Part shown: positions 57,804 to 64,000 of the stretch, one piece after another | How the letters are laid out: each line of letters begins with the position of its first letter | Numbering within the stretch: the stretch's first letter is position 1 | Assembly (NCBI GenBank): GCA_946221065.1 | Contig: CAMIIO010000002.1 | Span: 186,001 to 250,000 of the forward strand | Length of the DNA: 64,000 nt | Direction: 5' to 3' | From: an uncultured Rothia sp. | GTDB lineage: Bacteria > Actinomycetota > Actinomycetes > Actinomycetales > Micrococcaceae | Notes under the pieces: model-generated | The model's database searches: none | What the model was told of the DNA's origin: nothing | The model's input: only the letters and a program-made list of their open reading frames with translations | Position numbers and translations under genes: made by a program

Positions 57804-59480
57804 TTAGCTTAGTAGCTCGTTGCGGAGCTGACCTGCGAGGTAGGTGGCGTTGTTGGCGTAGTCCACGGGAACGTTAATAATTGAGGGACCTTCTTCTGCC
57901 ATAGCCTTTTTGAGTACGCTGGCGAGTTCTTCAATTGATTCAACATTGTAGCCGTGAGCACCAAAGGATTCGGCGTATTTCACGACGTCGTAGTCTCCTA
58001 GGTCTACGCAGCTTGGGCGGCCGTATTTGAGGTCTTGCTGGAACGCCACCATGTTGTAGCTGTGGTCGTTGAAAATCACGTGAGTAAGATTCATGTTCAA
58101 TCGTACTGCGGTTTCCAGTTCGGTGGCGGAGTAGAGGAAGCCGCCGTCGCCGGAGACTGATACTACCGGGATGTCCTCAGGAGAAACCAGACATGCCGCC
58201 ATCGCCCAGGGTAGTCCAACGCCGAGGGTCTGTTGACCGTTGGAGAAGAGTAGGGTGCGGGGCAGGTAGGTGCGGAAGTAGCGTGCCATGTAGATCTGGA
58301 AGGATCCGATGTCGCTGGCAACGATGGTTTCGTCCGGAAGTACTTCGCGCAGGGTTTGCACTACCATGAGCGGGTCCATGCCGTTATCCGATTCGCCGCC
58401 GGTGGGCAGTTCTACGGTGTTGAGACGTTCAAGCTGGAAGTCCAGTTTTTTACGTGCTACGGGCTTCATGTGTAGATCTGCCAGGAGCGGGGTGAGGGCT
58501 TCGAGGGTGGTGGGAATGTCGCCGCGGATTTCGAGGTGTGGCTGATAGCTGGAGTCGATGGAGAGTTCTACTTCGTCTAGGTGAATGACCTTGCGGTTGA
58601 CGTCCTTGTTCCACAGGTGGGCATCGTATTCAATCTGGTCGTAGCCGATGGCGAGCACTAGATCCGCATGGTTGAGCACGATGTCGCCGGGCTGATTGCG
58701 GAAGATTCCCACTCGCCCCAGGAAGTGATCTTCTAGATCACGAGAAACCACGCCAGCAGCCTGGAAAGTCTCAACGACGGGCAGCTCGGTAGCGCGCAAT
58801 AAACCTTGTAGGGCTTCGGTTCCGCGGCGGTCTGCAGAGCGTGCGCCGGCAAGGATAACGGGGTACTCGGCTTCACGGATGAGCTGGGCAATCTGCTCGA
58901 TGCTTTCTGTAGGAGCCGGACCCAGCTTGGGGACAGGGAGTTTGCGAGTAATGGAAGCGGCGGTTTTTTCTGCCTGCACATCGCTCGGTAGCACGACGGC
59001 GGCGGCACCGCGCGGGCGCACAGCGGCCTGGCGGAAGGCATTGGTGAGGGCGGCGGCAACGTTATCTGCCGAGTTCACCTCGCCGGTGTATTTAGTCACC
59101 GTGGAGAGCAGCCCTGCGGCGTCCATCGACTGGTGAGTTGCTTTAAGACGGTCGGCGCGGGGAACGGCGCCGCAGATGACCACCATTGGGTCACCTTCAG
59201 AAGTAGCTGTTACTAGTCCGGTGGCGAGGTTTGACGTACCGGGGCCGGAGGTCACAATAGCGACGCCGGGAGTTTCGGTGAGGCGGCCAACTGCGGCAGC
59301 CATAAATGCGGCGTTTTGCTCGTGACGGCAGGGAATTACCGTCAAGTCGCTCTCTACCAGGGCGTCAAATACGCCGTCGATTTTGGCTCCGGGAACACCA
59401 AACACATACTTGATACCCTGAGCTTTAAGAACTTCTACTACGCGGTCTGCGCTACGGAGCATCTGGGGTTCATCGGACAT
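57804..59480 (-). CDS. alsS: Catabolic acetolactate synthase
   Basis: A 558-residue thiamine-diphosphate enzyme joining two pyruvates to acetolactate. The catalytic Glu is in C-R-H-E-Q-N-A-A-F-M-A-A-A, and the cofactor motif V-S-G-D-G-G-F-L-Y-S runs on to F-N-D-H-S-Y-N-M. It is single-chain, with no regulatory small subunit nearby and alsD directly downstream, so it is the fermentative AlsS and not the IlvB biosynthetic type. The ATG at 59480 has AAAGGAAG upstream; the ATG at 59510 is not used. A hairpin at 59493-59517 covers the ribosome site. Confidence 0.95.
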   Translation of the reverse strand: MSDEPQMLRSADRVVEVLKAQGIKYVFGVPGAKIDGVFDALVESDLTVIPCRHEQNAAFMAAAVGRLTETPGVAIVTSGPGTSNLATGLVTATSEGDPMVVICGAVPRADRLKATHQSMDAAGLLSTVTKYTGEVNSADNVAAALTNAFRQAAVRPRGAAAVVLPSDVQAEKTAASITRKLPVPKLGPAPTESIEQIAQLIREAEYPVILAGARSADRRGTEALQGLLRATELPVVETFQAAGVVSRDLEDHFLGRVGIFRNQPGDIVLNHADLVLAIGYDQIEYDAHLWNKDVNRKVIHLDEVELSIDSSYQPHLEIRGDIPTTLEALTPLLADLHMKPVARKKLDFQLERLNTVELPTGGESDNGMDPLMVVQTLREVLPDETIVASDIGSFQIYMARYFRTYLPRTLLFSNGQQTLGVGLPWAMAACLVSPEDIPVVSVSGDGGFLYSATELETAVRLNMNLTHVIFNDHSYNMVAFQQDLKYGRPSCVDLGDYDVVKYAESFGAHGYNVESIEELASVLKKAMAEEGPSIINVPVDYANNATYLAGQLRNELLS

Positions 59481-59492
59481 AAAAAAGTACTT

Positions 59493-59517
59493 CCTTTCGC
59501 ATTGAGTCATCGAAAGG
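59493..59517 (-). promoter_or_regulatory. Hairpin over the alsS ribosome site
   Basis: On the minus strand CCTTTCG (59517-59511) pairs perfectly with CGAAAGG (59499-59493), loop 11. The second arm contains part of the Shine-Dalgarno sequence AAAGGAAG. Folding would lower alsS translation. It may respond to a signal or simply set a low level. Confidence 0.45.
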
Positions 59518-59543
59518 GTGGCTCAATTATTCAGTTATTGGCT

Positions 59544-59573
59544 GAGGCTCGCGGGTTTGTCGCGGCGAGCCTC
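59544..59573. terminator. Hairpin in the alsS upstream region
   Basis: A perfect nine-base stem GAGGCTCGC / GCGAGCCTC with inner CGCG pairing, followed on the plus strand by GTGGTGCTTTTTT. On the minus strand it lies about 65 bases before alsS and could act as a leader structure. The remaining spacer to 59810 holds a palindrome TCACTATCTAGTGA (59736-59749) and no gene. Confidence 0.45.
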
Positions 59574-59810
59574 GTGGTGCTTTTTTATGGTAAAAACCCA
59601 TTCGTCGAACTGCCCAATTAATATCCTGTGATTCTCCCGAAGTACCTACGTGGCTGACTTAACATTCAATGCCAAACTACGACGTCATACCCGCAAAAAA
59701 TCAATAAAAAATCCCGCCGAACCGTGACGTCGCTTTCACTATCTAGTGATACGTTAGACACGGCTCAACGGGCGCATTTTTGGCTTTATGACGCGCAAAC
59801 TGCTCTAAAG

Positions 59811-61034
59811 CTACTCGCCTTTCCGGTGAATTTTCTCTTCCAGCTCTTGAATTTCCTCCGCCTGAACACTAGTGGTATTTTTACCCTCTGCAATCATGCG
59901 AGCTTCCTGCTCCGCCTTATAGTTGGCGGAGGCAAAATGGCGATCCTTATAAGCCAGCGCGGGAATCTCCACAAATTTCCATATAGCAATGCCTAACGCT
60001 AAGCCAAGCGCTACCATCACCAATACCGAAAGGGGCCGGGGCAAGAACTCTAGATAAGGCTCAACGATTTTATAAAGGGCGTCGTGCGAGAGATAAATGG
60101 AGTAGCTGGCTAGCCCGAGTACCTGCAAAAAACGCCGCTGCAAAAACTTCATCAACCGCTCCCCCAGCGGCTGTCGCATTGCTACTTGCCCCCACAGCAC
60201 CATAAGCGCCGCAGACGTTGCCTGAATAGAATAGCGGATGGTGTCCCGGAACCACGGGTCACGAATGACTAACGAACCAAGGTAAAGCCCCAGAGCCGCA
60301 ATAATAATCCAGTTGCGCCCCAGTAACGGCACCATTTTGCCGTGGCTCACAATCGAATTATCAGCAAACCGGTTAGCAGATACGTCTTTACCCTGCACCA
60401 AATCTGTTGAGCGATACCTAAAGAACCACACCGCCACCAGTGTTCCTACCGCAATAGCTTCCACACGGGTATCTGTTCCAAAGTAAATACGATCCGTTGT
60501 GGCGTTCTGTAGGTGTAATGCCACCCTAGAACCCATGGAAAAAAGAATAGTTACCGCGGAGATACTTACAATGATTTTTTGATAATGCTTGCTCTTTACC
60601 GCAAACAGCCAGATGAGTGCAAATACCAGATAAAACTGCTCTTCGATAGCCAAGGACCATGCCACGTGTGTTCCCGGTAAAACCGTGACCTGCGAATCTA
60701 GGTATCGCCAATTAAAGAAGAAGAAAATTTGCCCCAAAAAATCCACGAGGTCCACCTCTCCCCCAAAGAGCATATAAACCAACGTAGGAATAATAATTAC
60801 CAGAATCAACGGTGGGGCAATTTTAATTAATCGGCGCATATAGAAGCCACCCACATCAAATCCGCCGGTTTTATCGCGCTCACGCAATAGCAAGAATGTG
60901 ATGATGAATCCGGAGATCACGAAGAATATGGTGACGCCGGAGCCACCGGGCACAAATGTTAATCCTGCGTGCGAAAACACTACAAGCAGAACAGCAAAAG
61001 CGCGCATAGCATCAATATGAGCGTAGCGATTCAT
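59811..61034 (-). CDS. Acyltransferase family 3 membrane protein (OafA/YrhL-like)
   Basis: A 407-residue protein with about ten membrane helices. It begins H-I-D-A-M-R-A-F-A-V-L-L-V-V-F-S-H-A-G, containing the catalytic His region, followed by I-F-F-V-I-S-G-F-I-I-T and the diagnostic W-S-L-A-I-E-E-Q-F-Y-L. Such proteins move acyl groups (often acetyl) across the membrane to surface polysaccharide, peptidoglycan or lipid. The periplasmic SGNH domain of the OafA type is missing; the C-terminus is a charged cytoplasmic tail (E-I-Q-E-L-E-E-K). The acceptor is unknown. The ATG at 61034 has AAGGA upstream. Confidence 0.9.
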   Translation of the reverse strand: MNRYAHIDAMRAFAVLLVVFSHAGLTFVPGGSGVTIFFVISGFIITFLLLRERDKTGGFDVGGFYMRRLIKIAPPLILVIIIPTLVYMLFGGEVDLVDFLGQIFFFFNWRYLDSQVTVLPGTHVAWSLAIEEQFYLVFALIWLFAVKSKHYQKIIVSISAVTILFSMGSRVALHLQNATTDRIYFGTDTRVEAIAVGTLVAVWFFRYRSTDLVQGKDVSANRFADNSIVSHGKMVPLLGRNWIIIAALGLYLGSLVIRDPWFRDTIRYSIQATSAALMVLWGQVAMRQPLGERLMKFLQRRFLQVLGLASYSIYLSHDALYKIVEPYLEFLPRPLSVLVMVALGLALGIAIWKFVEIPALAYKDRHFASANYKAEQEARMIAEGKNTTSVQAEEIQELEEKIHRKGE

Positions 61035-61152
61035 GGGGTCCTTATAACAATTATCTAACGGCACGAGTGATTCATGGCAAATATCGCATTTTGAACAAAA
61101 TTAGCCATAAGAACACAAGCTACCATTGCCTACCCTCTAACGATAGTCCCCT

Positions 61153-62397
61153 TTAATGGGTACTAGAAACAGACAAAGAATCATTTCTCCTAATGAAAGC
61201 AAGTTTTTCGACGCCGCGCACCACACAAACAGCACCCAGTGAAGCGCATATTACCGGCAACCACAGGTGTAGTGGAGCATGTACCAGTTCCAAAATAAAC
61301 ACCCCACCAAAGAAAGCAGAGTTTTCTGAAACAGATAGTACAGACCCGGCACTAATCACCATAAATACCGGAACTAACTGCGGGTTATGGCTTATTAGTG
61401 CCACCACTCCGCCAAGAGAGGCACCAAATGCCAGAGCCGGCGTCAAGACTCCACCCACCGCGCCCGAACGCAGTGTAAACACCGTGGCAAGAGGTTTGAG
61501 TAGCAGCAACACAGCAAATTCAGCTAACCCAATATTTCCATCAAACCCATTTTGCAGAATAAGCACGCCGTTGCCGGCAACATCGGCATGAAAACCTATC
61601 AGCACTCCACTTAGCCCTAGCGCCAGAGCCACCGTCCACGGCAACCAAGGACCGGGCACTTTTGCCTTTTTACCCCAGGTACACAAAAGACTAAAAAGAT
61701 ACCCCGCACCGGCAGACAATACAATGCAGACACCCGCCCACACCCACTCTTGGGCGGTGAGCTCTGTGGGAGGATACACATAATAGGCTTGTTTCCCCAC
61801 CACAAGACGAGCCAGGGCAACCGCTCCCAAGCTACTCACACTAGAAACCAGAACGCTCTCACTATCTACCCGGTGAATGGTAACCCAGAGCGTAAAAGCA
61901 ATCCCCGCTAGCGGAGTATTGTAGACGGCGGCGAGCGCCGCACCTGCCCCAGCAGCAACCAACAGCGTTCGCTCTCGATCGCTCAGGCGCGTTTGCAAGC
62001 CAAGGCGGTGTACCAGCACACCTGCAAATTGACGTGGCGCCACCTCGCGCCCGATGGATGCGCCCGCTCCCACAATAAAAATTTGCAGAGCGGCGTCAAG
62101 GATGGTGCGCCATACCGGAAAGTTTACTGATTCTTTGGCGATAACCGGGTTAAGTGTGTGCAGGGGTTTACGCCGTATCCACCACCAGAGTAGTCCGGCA
62201 AAAAATCCTGCTCCTGCCAGCCAGAGCGGATATACCCAGGGTTGGGGAGAACGGGCAGGTTCTAAGAATATATATTGCACAGCGTGTAGAAATAATGTGG
62301 CGAGAATCCCTGCTAGGCCAGCGATCAGTGCGGTAGCTACCGTCATGCATGCCAGGAGCAACCGACGTTGGATAGCTAATTTTTTGTGCGGATTCAC
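61153..62397 (-). CDS. Chloride channel (ClC) family protein, divergent
   Basis: A 414-residue membrane protein with about ten helices of the ClC type. Where ClC proteins have G-R-E-G-P, this one has S-I-G-R-E-V-A-P-R-Q, keeping the Glu of the gate but losing Gly-Pro. Where most have G-G-x-F-x-P it has V-G-G-V-L-T-P-A-L. It could be a fluoride or chloride channel or a channel with altered ion preference. The GTG start at 62397 has AGGAAAA upstream. It begins ten bases after the stop of the 162-residue gene upstream, so the two are likely one operon. Confidence 0.82.
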   Translation of the reverse strand: MNPHKKLAIQRRLLLACMTVATALIAGLAGILATLFLHAVQYIFLEPARSPQPWVYPLWLAGAGFFAGLLWWWIRRKPLHTLNPVIAKESVNFPVWRTILDAALQIFIVGAGASIGREVAPRQFAGVLVHRLGLQTRLSDRERTLLVAAGAGAALAAVYNTPLAGIAFTLWVTIHRVDSESVLVSSVSSLGAVALARLVVGKQAYYVYPPTELTAQEWVWAGVCIVLSAGAGYLFSLLCTWGKKAKVPGPWLPWTVALALGLSGVLIGFHADVAGNGVLILQNGFDGNIGLAEFAVLLLLKPLATVFTLRSGAVGGVLTPALAFGASLGGVVALISHNPQLVPVFMVISAGSVLSVSENSAFFGGVFILELVHAPLHLWLPVICASLGAVCVVRGVEKLAFIRRNDSLSVSSTH

Positions 62398-62407
62398 TAT
62401 TTTCCTG

Positions 62408-62896
62408 CTACGCCTGAATGCTGTTGTCTTTTTCTGCGCGAGCTATTTCCACGTACCGCTCAGCTTCCTCCACGCACTCGATCACAGTTTGTACCCGGCG
62501 GGCTACCACTACTCTACGTTCTTCGGCGCGGGAGGGTTCTGTGGCGCTACGCAGCATAGCGAGCGCTTCGGCGCATTGAGCCACTGAGTTTCCGGCTTTG
62601 GAGAGGGTTCGTTGCAGGTTTGAGTAGGTTCCTGTGGGAGAAGCTGGAACGTCAAGGCTTGTGCTGGGTGCCAATTGCTGGGCCTGAACGGCTATGGATC
62701 GTACGCGCGGTAGCAGGTCGGAGAGCTTGTTCGCTTCGGGAACGATGAGTTGCAAGGCGTCGTCGCTGGGTAGCTTCTCTAGAATTTGGTGGAATCGGTC
62801 AATGCCTCGAACAAATCTATCGTGGGCGCGTCGCCAGAGCCCGTGCCCCAGTTCGACGTCGTCGCGCCGTTTCTGCAACATCTCTCGGATACCCAT
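62408..62896 (-). CDS. Unknown helical protein upstream of the ClC gene
   Basis: A 162-residue soluble protein that I do not recognise. It is mostly helical: G-I-R-E-M-L-Q-K-R-R-D-D-V-E-L at the start, a Pro/Ser-rich linker about 100-112, then a long charged helix E-E-R-R-V-V-V-A-R-R-V-Q-T-V. No membrane helix or signal is present. Its stop lies ten bases before the ClC gene start, and both run on the minus strand, so it may be a partner or regulator of the channel, or only co-transcribed. Confidence 0.75.
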   Translation of the reverse strand: MGIREMLQKRRDDVELGHGLWRRAHDRFVRGIDRFHQILEKLPSDDALQLIVPEANKLSDLLPRVRSIAVQAQQLAPSTSLDVPASPTGTYSNLQRTLSKAGNSVAQCAEALAMLRSATEPSRAEERRVVVARRVQTVIECVEEAERYVEIARAEKDNSIQA

Positions 62897-63003
62897 ACGA
62901 ACCAGCTTTCGGTGTTATCGCTCGGGGCATTACCAACCCCTACACTCCAGTTAGGTGAACCTTAGTTCCTCTTTGTATTCTAGACCGCGCACCCTGCTCC
63001 GCC

Positions 63004-64000
63004 CTAAGCCGCAGGGATCATTTGAAGTACGACTTTGCCTCTATGTGTGCCTTCATCGAAATAGCGGTGAGCCTGCTGAACCTGCTCGAAGGGAAATACT
63101 CGGTCTAAGTTCGCGCCAATGAGTCCGCGTTCAACAAGAGGTATCACGTGCTCTCCTAACCCTGCAACAATCCGGGCCTTTTCTTGGGCAGAACGCGGCC
63201 GCAAAGCCGTTCCGTGAATGTGCAGACGGCGGGACAGCAGCCGGGCAAGGTCAGTCTCTCCCCGCGCACCACCTTGCAGGGCAATAACGCAAAGGTGTCC
63301 CTCTACCGCAAGCGAGCGGATGTTCTGCGCAAAATACTTTCCGCCGACGACGTCCAGAATGAAGTTCACGCCCTCCGGGCATTCGGCGGCAATGACTTCA
63401 GCGAAATCCTGCGTTTTATAGTTGATAGCCTCAACTCCCAGGCTCTGCAAAAACGCGCATTTCTCTGGCTCGCCAGCTGTGGCATAAACCTTAACACCTA
63501 GGTTTTTAAGGAGCTGAATCGCATGCAAGCCCACCCCGCCGGTTCCTCCGTGAACCAGGGCGGTTTTTCCCTGATTATGGGAAAGCTCAGTAGGCAATCC
63601 GGCGGTTAAAACCAAGTTGGAGTAGACGGTTGCGGCAACTTCCATGATTCCCGCGGCCTCCGCCAAAGAGAGGTTTTTCGGCACAAGAAGCGTGTGCTGT
63701 ACGTCCACCGCGACGTATTCGGCATACCCACCGCTGCCGAGTAGCGCCATTCTTGGCTGCCCCAGTAAGTCCGGGCTGACGCCGTCGCCCACCCGCTCAA
63801 CAATACCAGCGGCTTCTAGTCCATAGATAGTGGATTCCCCGGCGGGCACCGGGTATTTGCCGTGCCGCTGTAGCGTATCTGCCCGATTAAGTCCGGCGGC
63901 ATGAATCTTCAGCAGAACTTGCCCTGACTGGGGAGCGGGCTGATGGGCTTCTGTGATAGCCAAAACTTCGGGGCCACCGTGCTCATTTTCCCTAACTGCT
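63004..64000 (-). CDS. NAD(P)H quinone oxidoreductase (PIG3-like zinc-type MDR), 5' end missing
   Basis: At least 331 residues are in the window; the frame is open to the right edge, reading A-V-R-E-N-E-H-G-G-P-E-V-L-A, the usual family start, so only a few codons are lost. The TTG at 63961-63963 is internal. Family marks are A-G-L-N-R-A-D-T-L-Q-R-H-G-K-Y, G-L-E-A-A-G-I-V, V-H-G-G-T-G-G-V-G-L-H-A-I-Q-L (dinucleotide site) and D-V-V-G-G-K-Y-F. No zinc-ligand Cys cluster is visible, as expected for the zinc-free quinone reductase branch. It reduces quinones or other carbonyl compounds with NAD(P)H; the substrate is not set by the sequence. Confidence 0.9.
   Translation of the reverse strand, partial: AVRENEHGGPEVLAITEAHQPAPQSGQVLLKIHAAGLNRADTLQRHGKYPVPAGESTIYGLEAAGIVERVGDGVSPDLLGQPRMALLGSGGYAEYVAVDVQHTLLVPKNLSLAEAAGIMEVAATVYSNLVLTAGLPTELSHNQGKTALVHGGTGGVGLHAIQLLKNLGVKVYATAGEPEKCAFLQSLGVEAINYKTQDFAEVIAAECPEGVNFILDVVGGKYFAQNIRSLAVEGHLCVIALQGGARGETDLARLLSRRLHIHGTALRPRSAQEKARIVAGLGEHVIPLVERGLIGANLDRVFPFEQVQQAHRYFDEGTHRGKVVLQMIPAA

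Noticed and set aside
1..64000. Insertion sequences, prophage genes, CRISPR arrays, rRNA
   Set aside because: No transposase, integrase, phage structural gene, spaced direct-repeat array or rRNA sequence was found.

Overview
The window looks like chromosomal DNA of a moderately GC-rich actinobacterium of the family Micrococcaceae. It most resembles Rothia of the oral/respiratory group. This rests on remembered protein similarity and gene order, not on any search. Supporting signs are a groEL without an adjacent groES but with a CIRCE operator, a LytR_C plus DUF3263 pair next to ung, ThrE-type exporters, a DUF2316 gene, and frequent GTG and TTG starts. No phage, insertion sequence, CRISPR array, rRNA or origin was seen. 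Most genes are on the minus strand. Both ends cut a gene: RNase HI at the left edge and a quinone oxidoreductase at the right edge, both 5'-truncated.

1-13 kb: RNase HI (start only), isochorismate synthase, a TetR repressor with a probable operator facing a GNAT-like gene, RlmC, GroEL, LytR_C and DUF3263 proteins, Ung, two tandem ThrE-like exporters and a FemX-like peptidoglycan-bridge enzyme. 13-19.2 kb: a complete fructose phosphotransferase set (fruR-fruK-fruA with ptsI and ptsH). 19.3-25 kb: VanZ-like protein, two histidine phosphatases, an ABC exporter with an operator-like promoter, a HAD phosphatase and a membrane protein. 25-30.8 kb: methionine importer metQ-metN-metI with a structured leader, an acyl-CoA ligase, a 49-residue membrane protein and a sugar O-acetyltransferase.

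30.8-35.3 kb: a membrane protein, then a LuxR-type response regulator, a membrane histidine kinase and a membrane protein whose C-terminus looks like a decayed kinase ATPase domain. 35.3-41.2 kb: a 650-bp hairpin-rich gap, a 2-oxoacid dehydrogenase operon (E1 alpha, E1 beta, E2; no E3 here) and a HisC-type aminotransferase. 41.3-49 kb: a Xi-class glutathione transferase-like enzyme behind paired palindromes, a WXG100-like protein translationally coupled to a serine hydrolase, PurB, and two convergent paralogues of unknown function. 49-64 kb: spermidine synthase-like protein, CDF metal exporter, acylphosphatase, NAD(P)-binding protein, HAD phosphatase, nitrilase, DsbA-like lipoprotein, tRNA-Thr(CGT), a palindrome-dense spacer before a small membrane protein, CitE-like lyase, DUF2316 protein, the acetoin genes alsS-alsD, an acyltransferase, a ClC-type channel, an unknown protein and the quinone oxidoreductase.

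Physiologically this is a sugar-fermenting, acetoin-producing commensal: fructose import feeds glycolysis, alsS-alsD drain pyruvate to acetoin, and the 2-oxoacid dehydrogenase supplies acyl-CoA. The most open biology lies in the WXG100-like/hydrolase pair, the response regulator/kinase/decayed-kinase triad, the palindrome cluster at 54945-55125, the twin-hairpin leader of metQ, and several operator-like palindromes whose regulators are mostly not adjacent.
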